Assembly (NCBI RefSeq): GCF_036226885.1
Contig: NZ_CP109027.1
Location: 4,464,001-4,528,000, forward strand
From: Streptomyces sp. NBC_00663
GTDB lineage: Bacteria; Actinomycetota; Actinomycetes; Streptomycetales; Streptomycetaceae
Reading direction: 5' to 3'
Length of the DNA: 64,000 nucleotides
The notes beneath the pieces are model-generated. The model searched no databases. It was given only the letters and a program-made list of their open reading frames with translations, and had not been told where the DNA came from. The position numbers were made by a program, and so were the translations under genes. Below, one piece after another: positions 56,070 through 63,952 of this stretch (position 1 is its first letter; each line of letters opens with the position of its first letter).

Positions 56070-56088
56070 GGTTGATTCCTCCAGCTGA

Positions 56089-56109
56089 CTTGAGTGGAAC
56101 GGACTCAAG
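56089..56109. promoter_or_regulatory. HAIR box 1, perfect, dnaK promoter
   Basis: CTTGAGT-GGAACGG-ACTCAAG (56089-56109) matches the HspR consensus at all 14 arm positions. It is 20 bases before the dnaK ATG and overlaps the proposed -10 box. Confidence 0.95.
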
Positions 56110-56136
56110 TGTGCATGACGCACGCGATTGGTGCAA
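56108..56136 (-). promoter_or_regulatory. Candidate dnaK promoter
   Basis: On the minus strand TTGCAC (56136-56131) and CACACT (56113-56108) lie 17 bases apart, matching a sigma-70-type -35/-10 pair moderately well. The HAIR box begins inside the -10, so HspR would block polymerase. Confidence 0.55.
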
Positions 56137-56140
56137 CAGA

Positions 56141-56161
56141 CCTGAGTCTGTGACGCTCAAC
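56141..56161. promoter_or_regulatory. HAIR box 2, degenerate, dnaK promoter
   Basis: CCTGAGT-CTGTGAC-GCTCAAC (56141-56161) keeps the 7-base spacer and 11 of 14 consensus positions. It is 52 bases from box 1 centre to centre, about five helix turns, and lies just upstream of the -35. Confidence 0.6.
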
Positions 56162-56163
56162 TC

Positions 56164-57180
56164 TTATCCGTTCCTTACGCGCAAGGACGCTCTGACCTGC
56201 GGCGATGCCTGCGCCGGCACCGGTCGAGAAGCGCCTGAGGGCTTCACCCGCAGCAGCGCGAGTACGACGACCAGGGCGCCCGCGGCCACCCACAGCGCCC
56301 CCGTCGCCCCGACCCACCCGAGGTGCTCCAGCACCCCGACGAGCACCCCGGCGAAGGCCCCGAGCCCGAGCAGCACCACCGTCCCCTGCGGGGTCAGCCC
56401 CAGCCTGCGCAGCCGGTGCGCGAGATGGTCCGGGCCGCGCCGGCCGGCCAGCCGACGGGCGACGACGACCAGAAGGACGTCGGCGACGGCCACCGCGTTG
56501 AGCGCGAACAGCACCCCCGCGCTGGAGCCCGCCTCGTGCCCGGCGCGCGCCACCACACCGGCCGCCGCGAGCACGAACCCGGCGAACAGCGCCCCGCCCG
56601 AACCGAGCCCCACGCGCGCGGGCGGCCAGTTGTGCATGAGGAACCCGGTCAGCGCGGCGGCCAGCACGCTCAGCAGCACCGCGAGCCCGTCCATCACCTC
56701 GGCCGCCGCACAGGCCCCCACCCCGAAGGCGGCGACGACCCCGACGGTCCCGGCGAGCCCGTCGGCGTGGTCGAGTGCCCGGAACCCGAGGGCGACACAC
56801 GCGATCCAGCCCACGGCGAGCGCCCCGCCGAGGATGCCGGTCTCCTCGTACGGCACCACGCAGGCCGCCGCCACGGCCGTACCGACGAAGAGCACGCGCG
56901 CGCGGACCCGCCACAGGTCGGCGGCGAGCCCGAGGGCGGCGACGGCGGCGGCGGCGAAGAGCAGCTCGCCGCCGCCCGGGGGCGCGACGCCGGTCCGCTC
57001 CCCGGTGACGACGACCGCGCAGGTCGCGAGCGTCACGGCCACGCCCCCGGACAGCGGCACCTTGCGCTGCTGTCGGCGCCGGTCGATCAGACCGAGGCGC
57101 AGGGCGGGGGCGCGCAGCAGTGCGGTGAGTACCGCGGTCAGCAGCAGGGCGGTGGTGGCGGCAGCGATCCCATAGAGCAC
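56164..57180 (-). CDS. MraY/WecA-like membrane glycosyl-phosphate transferase
   Basis: A 338-residue polytopic protein with about ten helices. LGLIDRRRQQRKVPLSGGVAV and FRALDHADGLAGTVGVVAAFG correspond to the first cytoplasmic motif and to the DNA-D-x-DGLAG motif of polyprenyl-phosphate sugar-phosphate transferases; here it is LDHADGLAG. GGALFAGF replaces the family's GD-x-G-x-x-x-xG loop. The downstream H-x-H cluster is GPDHLAHRLRRLG. GTG 57180 is chosen on codon usage: the earlier GTGs at 57198 and 57240 would add A+T-rich codons including a TTA. The palindrome upstream suggests tight control. Confidence 0.8.
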   Translation of the reverse strand: MLYGIAAATTALLLTAVLTALLRAPALRLGLIDRRRQQRKVPLSGGVAVTLATCAVVVTGERTGVAPPGGGELLFAAAAVAALGLAADLWRVRARVLFVGTAVAAACVVPYEETGILGGALAVGWIACVALGFRALDHADGLAGTVGVVAAFGVGACAAAEVMDGLAVLLSVLAAALTGFLMHNWPPARVGLGSGGALFAGFVLAAAGVVARAGHEAGSSAGVLFALNAVAVADVLLVVVARRLAGRRGPDHLAHRLRRLGLTPQGTVVLLGLGAFAGVLVGVLEHLGWVGATGALWVAAGALVVVLALLRVKPSGASRPVPAQASPQVRASLRVRNG

Positions 57181-57202
57181 GAGTCTTAAAGTAGTCACGA
57201 AT

Positions 57203-57217
57203 GTACCAATTTGGTAC
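57203..57217. promoter_or_regulatory. 15-base perfect palindrome, operator candidate
   Basis: GTACCAA-T-TTGGTAC reads the same on both strands. On the minus strand it overlaps TACATT (57205-57200), which could be a -10 box with a start about 13 bases before GTG 57180. A repressor here would shut off the MraY/WecA-like gene. No regulator gene is adjacent. Confidence 0.6.
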
Positions 57218-57345
57218 GAATAACACGTTCTGATTGCCACACGCTTTGCCGCCCGCTCTTAAGGCAACCCTCAGCGACACAGATCACCGCAGTGCTGGCT
57301 ACAGTGCGAACGAGGATGCGGGTACCCTCAAGAGGACTGCATAAG

Positions 57346-57359
57346 TTACCGCTTAGTAA
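57346..57359. promoter_or_regulatory. Inverted repeat TTAC-N6-GTAA before the EtfD-like gene
   Basis: TTAC (57346-57349) and GTAA (57356-57359) flank CGCTTA, 34 bases before the EtfD-like ATG, in an A+T-rich patch. Lipid-metabolism regulators often use TTAC/GTAA sites of this sort, but the match is short. Confidence 0.35.
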
Positions 57360-57392
57360 TCTCGCCCCGCCCAGGCCCGAGGAGCCCCCGAC

Positions 57393-59660
57393 ATGCAACT
57401 CGCAGCGATCATCGTGTCGCTGGTCCTGACCGTGGTCGGCGCCGCACTCTTCGCACGCGTCATCGCGCAGTTCGTCCGCTTCTTCATGCTCGGACAGCCA
57501 CTGCCGGCCGGTGCCCGGACCGACAACCCGTACCAGCGCAGCGTGACCCTGGTGAAGGAGTTCCTGGGCCACACCCGGATGAACCGCTGGGGCGTCGTGG
57601 GCGTCGCCCACTGGTTCGTGGCGATCGGCTTCCTGACCCTGATCCCGGTGCTCGGCCAGGCCCTCGGCCAGCTCTTCCAGGCCGACTTCCAGCTGCCGAT
57701 CATCGGCGGCTTCCTGCCCTGGGAGATGTACGTCGAGTTCATCACCGTGATGACGGGCCTCGGCATCGCCACGCTCATCGTCATCCGGCTGCTGAACCTG
57801 CCCTCGCGCCCCGGCCGCAAGTCCCGTTTCGCGGGCTCCAAGGCCTGGCAGGCGTACTTCGTCGAGTACGTCATCCTGACCATCGGCATCGTGATCTACG
57901 TGCTGCGCGGCCTGGAGGGCTCGCTGCACCACGTCGACCACTACGAGGCCGCGTACTTCGCCTCGTACCCGCTGGTCGCCGCCCTGCGCGACCTCGACGT
58001 CTCCACCCTCCAGAACCTGACCTACCTGTTCGCGGGCATCAAGGTCAGCGTCTCCTTCATCTGGATGATCGTCGTCTCGGTCAACGCCAACATGAGCGTG
58101 GCCTGGCACCGCTTCCTCGCCTTCCCGAACATCTGGTTCAAGCGCGAGGGCGACGGCGGTACCGCGCTCGGCGCCCTTCAGCCGATGACCTCCGGCGGCA
58201 AGCCGATCGACTTCACCGACCCCGGTGACGACGACGTCTTCGGCATCTCCCAGGTCGAGCAGTTCTCCTGGAAGGGCCTGCTGGACTTCTCCACCTGCAC
58301 CGAGTGCGGTCGCTGCCAGTCGCAGTGCCCCGCCTGGAACACCGGCAAGCCGCTCTCCCCCAAGCTCCTCATCATGGCGCTGCGCGACCACTCGCACGCC
58401 AAGGCGCCCTACCTGCTCGCGGGTGGCGGCAAGTCCATGGAGGGCGAGGAGAAGGCGTCCGAGGAGCAGCTCGCGGGCGTTCCCGCCGCCGCCCTCGCCG
58501 AGGCCGAGCGGCCCCTCATCGGCACCGCCGAGGAGAACGGCGTCATCGACCCGGACGTCCTGTGGTCCTGCACCACCTGCGGCGCCTGTGTCGAGCAGTG
58601 CCCGGTCGACATCGAGCACGTCGACCACATCGTCGACATGCGCCGCTACCAGGTGATGATCGAGTCCGCGTTCCCGTCCGAGGCGGGCACGATGCTCAAG
58701 AACCTGGAGAAGAAGGGCAACCCCTGGGGCCTGGCCAAGAAGCAGCGCCTGGAGTGGACGAAGGAAGTCGACTTCGAGGTGCCGGTCGTCGGCAAGGACA
58801 TCGAGGACCTCTCCGAGGTCGAGTACCTGTACTGGGTCGGCTGCGCCGGCGCCCTGGAGGACCGCGCCAAGAAGACCACCAAGGCCTTCGCGGAGCTCCT
58901 GCACATGGCGGGCGTCAAGTTCGCCATCATGGGCGGCGACGAGAAGTGCACCGGTGACTCCGCCCGCCGTCTCGGCAACGAGCCCCTGTTCCAGGAGCTC
59001 GGCATGGAGAACGTGGCCTCGCTGAACATGGCGTTCGGCGAGGACGACGAAGACCCGGAGACGAAGAAGCCGAAGTCGGCGAAGAAGATCGTCGCCACCT
59101 GCCCGCACTGCCTCAACACGCTCGGCAACGAGTACCCGCAGCTCGGCGGCGACTACGAGGTCATCCACCACACCCAGCTGCTCCAGCACCTCATCGACGA
59201 GGGCAAGCTGCTGCCGGTGACCCCGGTCGACGGCCTCATCACCTACCACGACCCCTGCTACCTGGGCCGTCACAACAAGATCTACACGCCGCCGCGCGAG
59301 ATCATGACGGCCGTCCCGGGCCTGCGTCAGCAGGAGATGCACCGCCACAAGGAGCGCGGCTTCTGCTGTGGCGCCGGTGGCGCGCGGATGTGGATGGAGG
59401 AGCGGATCGGCAAGCGCATCAACAACGAGCGCGTCGACGAGGCCCTCTCTCTCAACCCGGACATCGTCTCCACCGCCTGCCCGTTCTGCCTGGTCATGCT
59501 CACGGACTCCGTGAACGGCAAGAAGAACGAGGGCAAGGCCAAGGAGTCCATCACCGTCGTCGACGTGGCCCAGCTGCTGCTGGAGTCGGTCAAGACCCCG
59601 GTGGACCCCGAGGACGCCGCGGAGACCGAGAGCGAGCCGGAGCCCGAGCCGGTCAAGTAG
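57393..59660 (+). CDS. Membrane Fe-S oxidoreductase, EtfD/HdrD-like
   Basis: A 755-residue protein. The first 240 residues hold about five membrane helices like nitrate reductase gamma (heme b-binding). Two 4Fe-4S motifs follow: CTECGRCQSQCPA (Cys302 on) and CTTCGACVEQCPV (Cys393 on). Two CCG domains end the protein (WVGCAG…CPHCLNTLG; HDPCYLGRH…FCCGAGG at about 658…CPFCLVML). This is the architecture of EtfD, which passes electrons from ETF to quinone in fatty acid oxidation. GAGGAG precedes the ATG. The acidic tail (EDAAETESEPEPEP) is typical. No etfAB nearby. Confidence 0.92.
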   Translation: MQLAAIIVSLVLTVVGAALFARVIAQFVRFFMLGQPLPAGARTDNPYQRSVTLVKEFLGHTRMNRWGVVGVAHWFVAIGFLTLIPVLGQALGQLFQADFQLPIIGGFLPWEMYVEFITVMTGLGIATLIVIRLLNLPSRPGRKSRFAGSKAWQAYFVEYVILTIGIVIYVLRGLEGSLHHVDHYEAAYFASYPLVAALRDLDVSTLQNLTYLFAGIKVSVSFIWMIVVSVNANMSVAWHRFLAFPNIWFKREGDGGTALGALQPMTSGGKPIDFTDPGDDDVFGISQVEQFSWKGLLDFSTCTECGRCQSQCPAWNTGKPLSPKLLIMALRDHSHAKAPYLLAGGGKSMEGEEKASEEQLAGVPAAALAEAERPLIGTAEENGVIDPDVLWSCTTCGACVEQCPVDIEHVDHIVDMRRYQVMIESAFPSEAGTMLKNLEKKGNPWGLAKKQRLEWTKEVDFEVPVVGKDIEDLSEVEYLYWVGCAGALEDRAKKTTKAFAELLHMAGVKFAIMGGDEKCTGDSARRLGNEPLFQELGMENVASLNMAFGEDDEDPETKKPKSAKKIVATCPHCLNTLGNEYPQLGGDYEVIHHTQLLQHLIDEGKLLPVTPVDGLITYHDPCYLGRHNKIYTPPREIMTAVPGLRQQEMHRHKERGFCCGAGGARMWMEERIGKRINNERVDEALSLNPDIVSTACPFCLVMLTDSVNGKKNEGKAKESITVVDVAQLLLESVKTPVDPEDAAETESEPEPEPVK

Positions 59661-60474
59661 CAGTAGTCGGTACGGCCGTACGACGCCCCCTGTCCGAGCT
59701 TTCGGCAGGGGGCGTCGCCGTGTCGTCCCGCGCATGCCGGCGCGTCCCGCAGACGACGAAGGTGACGCTGATCAGCAGCGCCCAGGAGACCCACTTGCCG
59801 ATCGCGACCGGCTGCCAGCCGTCCAGCTGGTCCGGATAGGTCCAGGCGCCGAGATACGTCGCCACGTTCTCCGCCACCCACAGGAAGAAGCCGATCAGCG
59901 TGAAGGACAGCGCGAGCGGCATCCGGTGGCGGTGGGCGCCGATCGTGTAGTGCACCCAGGTGCCGGTGGTGGCCGCCAGCAGCAGCGCGGCGAGCGGCCA
60001 GCGCAGGTCGGGGATCCAGTGATGGGTGAGGAAGTTGGCGTAGAGCAGGACGGCGAGCGCGGCGGTGGCGCGGGGCCGGTAGCCGGTCAGGGACAGCCGC
60101 ATCAGCCGCCAGGAACGGCAGACATAGCTGCCGACCGCCGCGTACATGAAGCCGCCGTACAGCGGCACCCCGGCGAGCTTGGCCAGGCCCGGCTCGGGAT
60201 AGCTCCATGAGCCGACGTGCACCTTCACCACCTCGAAGGCGAGCCCCAGCACATGGCAGAACGCCACGACCGCCACCTCCCGCCGCGTCTCCCACCCCAG
60301 CAGGAAGCCCACGCCGGTGAGCAGGACGCCGTACGCGAGCAGCAGGTCGTAGCGGGCGACCGGCAGCGGCGGGAGCAGCGTCGAGGCCGCCATACCGCCG
60401 AACAGGGCGACGGCGAAGGCGCAGGAGCGGGCCTGGAGCCAGGTGAAGCGGGCGAGTTGGCACAGGAGATGCAT
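59653..60474 (-). CDS. DUF817 membrane protein
   Basis: A protein of about 273 residues with eight or so helices. ARFTWLQARSCAFAVALF, WETRREVAVVAFCHVLGLAFEVVKVHVGSWSYPEPG, GVPLYGGFMYAAVGSYVCR and FLTHHWIPDLRW are the DUF817 signature. ATG 60474 is chosen; an in-frame ATG at 60567 would overlap the GNAT gene and adds a low-quality N-terminus. Its last 20 codons contain the terminator hairpin of the EtfD gene and overlap that gene by eight bases. Function unknown. Confidence 0.83.
   Translation of the reverse strand: MHLLCQLARFTWLQARSCAFAVALFGGMAASTLLPPLPVARYDLLLAYGVLLTGVGFLLGWETRREVAVVAFCHVLGLAFEVVKVHVGSWSYPEPGLAKLAGVPLYGGFMYAAVGSYVCRSWRLMRLSLTGYRPRATAALAVLLYANFLTHHWIPDLRWPLAALLLAATTGTWVHYTIGAHRHRMPLALSFTLIGFFLWVAENVATYLGAWTYPDQLDGWQPVAIGKWVSWALLISVTFVVCGTRRHARDDTATPPAESSDRGRRTAVPTTAT
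59681..59717. terminator. EtfD terminator inside the DUF817 coding sequence
   Basis: CGACGCCCCCTG (59681-59692) and CAGGGGGCGTCG (59706-59717) are perfect 12-base arms, with CCGA/TCGG inside. It lies 21 bases past the EtfD stop and encodes the Ser/Asp/Arg-rich C-terminus of DUF817 on the other strand. Confidence 0.75.
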
Positions 60475-60524
60475 GGTGCTGTAGATCGCCTGCGGGGCGC
60501 GGACGGTTGCAGCGGCGGCGCGTT

Positions 60525-61040
60525 CTACATGGGCAGCGAGTGCAGCCGTGCGGGGCCTGCCGGCCATACGGCGCCGTCGGCGAGCGGCGTCCACATCGTG
60601 CGCAGCGGATGGTCGACGACGATCCCGCCCGGCTGCTCGACCCGCATCCCGTGCGCCGACTCCCGCCAGCCCAGCCGCCGGTACAGCGGCACCCGGTCGG
60701 GCAGGCAGAACAGCAGCCCGAACTCCGCGCCGGTGCCCCGGGCGTGGGCGACGGCGGCGTCCACGACCAGCCGCGCCAGCCCGTGCCCCCGCAGGTCCGG
60801 CGCGACGACCACCCCGCCGAGCCCCGCCACCGGGAAGCGTTCCTCCCCGACCGACACCGTGCCGTCCACCAGCCCGGCGTGGGCCACCAGCCGTCCCTCG
60901 TGCCGGACGCCGAAGTGCACGTCCTTGTCCCGCGACCGCACCCCGAACGCGGCGACCTCGAAGGGGTCGTCGAGGCCGCCGGTGATCTCGTCGAGGTCGG
61001 CCTTCGTGTACTGGGGGAGCCTGGTCACCGCGTATGCCAT
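60525..61040 (-). CDS. GNAT family N-acetyltransferase
   Basis: A 171-residue protein from MAYAVTRLPQYTKADLDEIT. The acetyl-CoA-binding motif A is VAGLGGVVVAPDLRGHGLARLVVDAAVAHARG (R/Q-x-x-G-x-G/A core RGHGLA). FCLPDRVPLYRRLGWRE is motif B. The acceptor is unknown; the family modifies amines of small molecules or proteins. An ATG at 61049 is an alternative start. It is closely followed by the DUF817 gene. Confidence 0.88.
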   Translation of the reverse strand: MAYAVTRLPQYTKADLDEITGGLDDPFEVAAFGVRSRDKDVHFGVRHEGRLVAHAGLVDGTVSVGEERFPVAGLGGVVVAPDLRGHGLARLVVDAAVAHARGTGAEFGLLFCLPDRVPLYRRLGWRESAHGMRVEQPGGIVVDHPLRTMWTPLADGAVWPAGPARLHSLPM

Positions 61041-61075
61041 GGAGATCATCGTCGCATCGGGGGTACGGGACAGAC

Positions 61076-62083
61076 CTACGGGGTGGAACACAGCCCCCTC
61101 AGCCACTCCGCGCACGCCTCCTGCCCCGCCGGAAGGCTCGCGCCCGGGAAGAGGCGGGTCCAGGCGCGGGTCGGGGCGAGGGCGCCCAGGCGGGTCGCGA
61201 GGGTCAGGGCGCGGCGCAGTTCGGACGTCGCGGGGCCGTCTTCCGTCCAGGGTTCCAGGTACGCGTCACGCAGCCTGGGGAGGACCTCGGGCCCGTACCG
61301 TTCGCGGACTCGGCGGGCCGGGACGGTGAAGCTGCAAAAGGGGTGGGAGACATGGGCGTCGCCCCAGTCGAAGAAGGTGAAGCGGCCGGGGGCGGGGCGC
61401 AAGAGCTGACCGTCGTGCAGGTCGCAGTGGTCGAGGGAGTCGGGGACACCGGTGGCGGCGAGTTCCGCGCACCAGTCGAGGAGGCGGGGGCGGAGGGCGT
61501 GCAGACGGGTCCGGTCCGCCTTCTCCAGCGCGGTGTTCTCCGACAGGGCGGTGTCGAAGATGCCGGGGAGAGCGGCAGCGCGCGCGTCCGGTACGCCGAG
61601 CCGGTCCATCTCGGCGACGTACGGGATCAGCGCCCGCTGCATCCGCGCGTACTGCCGCAGCGCCTCCTCCCAGGCGCTCACGTCGCTGTCGCCGCGCTCC
61701 AGCACGTCCCGGAAGAGATCACCGCCGTGGGGCAGCAGCGACCAGCCACGTCCGGCGTCGACGGCGAGCGGCTCCAGCACATGCTCCGGCACCCAGCCGG
61801 CCAGCGCGGCGGTGAGCGCGCCCTCGAAGGCGCTGCCGGGCGGGTTGGCCTTGAACCAGATGTCGTCGCACCGGACACCGGCCCCGTCCCGCACCTCGAT
61901 GCGCACCAGCACCGACCACGGCCGCAGCCGCACACTCCAGCGCCCCGCCGGCCGCAGTCCGTGCGCCGTGAGCCCCGCCTCAGCCCAGCCGAGCGCGGCC
62001 TCCCGCCACTCCCCCTGCTCCCAGGGGGTCACGGTGTCCTGGTAGTTCCCACGGTCCACGACCGTCGCCGTCCTGTCTCGCAC
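61076..62083 (-). CDS. APH-family phosphotransferase-like protein
   Basis: A protein of about 335 residues from GTG 62083. The frame reaches ATG 62158, which lacks a ribosome site. The catalytic loop reads DHCDLHDGQLL where HGDLHxxN is usual, so the Asp is kept and the Asn is Gln. The metal-binding FFDWGDAHVSHPF is intact. These enzymes phosphorylate aminoglycosides, macrolides, choline or sugars; the target here is not visible. It stands divergent from a small membrane protein gene. Confidence 0.82.
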   Translation of the reverse strand: MRDRTATVVDRGNYQDTVTPWEQGEWREAALGWAEAGLTAHGLRPAGRWSVRLRPWSVLVRIEVRDGAGVRCDDIWFKANPPGSAFEGALTAALAGWVPEHVLEPLAVDAGRGWSLLPHGGDLFRDVLERGDSDVSAWEEALRQYARMQRALIPYVAEMDRLGVPDARAAALPGIFDTALSENTALEKADRTRLHALRPRLLDWCAELAATGVPDSLDHCDLHDGQLLRPAPGRFTFFDWGDAHVSHPFCSFTVPARRVRERYGPEVLPRLRDAYLEPWTEDGPATSELRRALTLATRLGALAPTRAWTRLFPGASLPAGQEACAEWLRGLCSTP

Positions 62084-62176
62084 CGGCCCATCCGAACATC
62101 CACGGCGCCCCTTCCACCAGCGGTTTCCGTAGGAGAAGATCACCGGGACCGTGGACATGCGTGAGTGGGGGAAAAC

Positions 62177-62377
62177 ATGGGGCTCGTCGTGCTGCTGGGC
62201 ATCCTGGCGTTCGTGATCTTCGGGTGCGTGTGTGTGGTGTGGGCCGCGCGCGGCGGACCGCGATGGGTGCGGGGAGTGGCCTGGGTGACGACCGGGCTGG
62301 GTGAGGTCGTGATGGCCCTGGCGAAGAGCAGCAAGGGGAGCCGCCGCTCCAACTCCAGTAGTGACGATGGCGACTGA
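62177..62377 (+). CDS. Small single-helix membrane protein, unknown
   Basis: A 66-residue frame. GGGGGAAAAC places the ATG at 62177, after an in-frame GTG at 62165. One N-terminal helix (about 2-23, LVVLLGILAFVIFGCVCVVWAA), then a short amphipathic part and a charged Ser-rich tail (SSKGSRRSNSSSDDGD). Unknown family; probably real because of the strong ribosome site and codon usage. Confidence 0.65.
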   Translation: MGLVVLLGILAFVIFGCVCVVWAARGGPRWVRGVAWVTTGLGEVVMALAKSSKGSRRSNSSSDDGD

Positions 62378-62452
62378 ACCGACCCCTTAACCCCGCCGTC
62401 GAACACGTGCATCATTGCCAGGTCGTTGTCGATGATGCTGACGAGGTGAGCG

Positions 62453-63748
62453 GTGCGCGTGCGAAGAGCCGGGACGGGGACGGCGGTTCTGTGCGGTGTA
62501 CTGCTGGCCGTCTCCTGCGGCCCCGAGCAGCACGCCGACAGCGGCGACGCCACGAGCGGTGCCCCGGTGCGGGCCAACAGCGCGCCCGCCCTGCTGCCGG
62601 TGCCGCGCGGTGACGGCAGCGAGGTCGCGGACGACTTCAACGGCGACGGCCACCGCGACCTGGTCCTGAACGACCTCGTCAAGGCGGAGAGCCACACCGA
62701 CGACCCCGGCATCGGCATCGTCTACGGCAGCGCGCGCGGACTGCGGGCGGGGGCCCGGCAGTTGGTGAGCGCGAAGAAGCAGGGGGTGGCCACCAAGGGC
62801 CAACTCCCCGCCGTCTTCGACGCGGAGGCCGGCTGTGACCTCGACAAGGACGGGTTCACCGACCTCGTGGTCTCCACCGACCCGCCCTTCGACGGTCAGG
62901 GGCAGCCCCCGGTCCCGTTGCAGATCCTGTTCGGCTCGCCTTCCGGGCTGACCGGCAAGGCCGTCAAGCTCGCCGTCCCCGCCAAGGCCCGCGCGGGCAA
63001 CGACTGGGCGGACCAGCCCGTGTGCGGGGACTTCGACGGCAACGGCACCGAGGACCTCGTCCTGCACGCCTCCGGCGGCCAACTCACCTACCTACAGGGC
63101 CCGTTCACCAGGAAGGGCGCCCCGCGCAAGGCCGGTGCGCCGGTCCGGTCACCGGGACAGGTACCGGTCGGCCCCGCCGCCGACGTCAACCTCGACGGAT
63201 ACGACGACCTGGTCGTCCGTACCGCCGAGGGCACCGCCACCTCCGCCGTCGTCCTCGGCGGCCCCACCGGCCCGACCCGCACCGGCGCCACCCTCCCCAC
63301 CGGCGTCGACGTCGCCCTCGGCCGCTTCGGCAAGGGCAGGGCGTGGGACGCGGCGGTCGGCGCGATGGGCGGCACCGCCCTGCGCTACGACCTGCCCACC
63401 GCCGTACGCGGCACCCTCGCCTCCCCCGGCTCGATGCTCGACGCCGCCGACTTCGACGGGGACGGACTGAGCGAACTGGTCTCCAGCGGCTCGCGGGTGA
63501 AGGTCTTCAGGGGCGGGACGAAGGGGCTGTCCGCGGCGGCCATGGTCACCGTCGAGCCGGACGCCGTCGGCACCACCCGGGTCGTCGGCATCGGTGACTT
63601 CGACGGCGACGGGCGGGCGGACCTCGCGCTGCGGACCTACCGGGGCGAGACGAAGGACAGCGTCACCGTGTACTCCGGGGCGAAGAAGGGGCTGGTGGCG
63701 GCGGAGCCGACGGTGACCTTCTCGACGGCGGCGTTCCTCGGCTCCTGA
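62453..63748 (+). CDS. FG-GAP/VCBS repeat lipoprotein
   Basis: A 431-residue lipoprotein. GTG start, lipobox LAVSC (Cys22). Six calcium-binding-like DxDxDG loops are visible: DFNGDGHRD, DLDKDGFTD, DFDGNGTED, DVNLDGYDD, DFDGDGLSE, DFDGDGRAD, spaced about 60-70 residues, which would give an integrin-like seven-bladed propeller. There is no catalytic domain. Such proteins probably bind surface polymers in a calcium-dependent way. Confidence 0.88.
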   Translation: MRVRRAGTGTAVLCGVLLAVSCGPEQHADSGDATSGAPVRANSAPALLPVPRGDGSEVADDFNGDGHRDLVLNDLVKAESHTDDPGIGIVYGSARGLRAGARQLVSAKKQGVATKGQLPAVFDAEAGCDLDKDGFTDLVVSTDPPFDGQGQPPVPLQILFGSPSGLTGKAVKLAVPAKARAGNDWADQPVCGDFDGNGTEDLVLHASGGQLTYLQGPFTRKGAPRKAGAPVRSPGQVPVGPAADVNLDGYDDLVVRTAEGTATSAVVLGGPTGPTRTGATLPTGVDVALGRFGKGRAWDAAVGAMGGTALRYDLPTAVRGTLASPGSMLDAADFDGDGLSELVSSGSRVKVFRGGTKGLSAAAMVTVEPDAVGTTRVVGIGDFDGDGRADLALRTYRGETKDSVTVYSGAKKGLVAAEPTVTFSTAAFLGS

Positions 63749-63952
63749 CGGCACGCATCACCCGCCTCACCTCGCACAAATATTTACCGAACTCACGTAC
63801 AACCCTTGCCTACCGGCAGAGGTCTCCTGATCGCCGACCGCGCTGTGTACCCGAGGTGAGCGGAGAAGAGCTCCCGGAGAACGCGCGCGGTCCGCCCCCA
63901 TCGACTGCGGGCGCCCCGCCAGGCGCCCCCCGCATGCCGCAGGAGAACCCGC

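Noticed and set aside
54096..56075. 659-codon plus-strand frame opposite dnaK
   Set aside because: Shadow of dnaK; no known domain, no start signals.
57198..57240. TTA codon suggesting bldA control of the MraY/WecA-like gene
   Set aside because: The TTA lies only in upstream start options with atypical codons; the chosen start at 57180 excludes it.
57195..59735. 846-codon minus-strand frame opposite the EtfD-like gene
   Set aside because: Its residues are low-complexity shadow translation, while the plus strand holds two intact Fe-S motifs and CCG domains.
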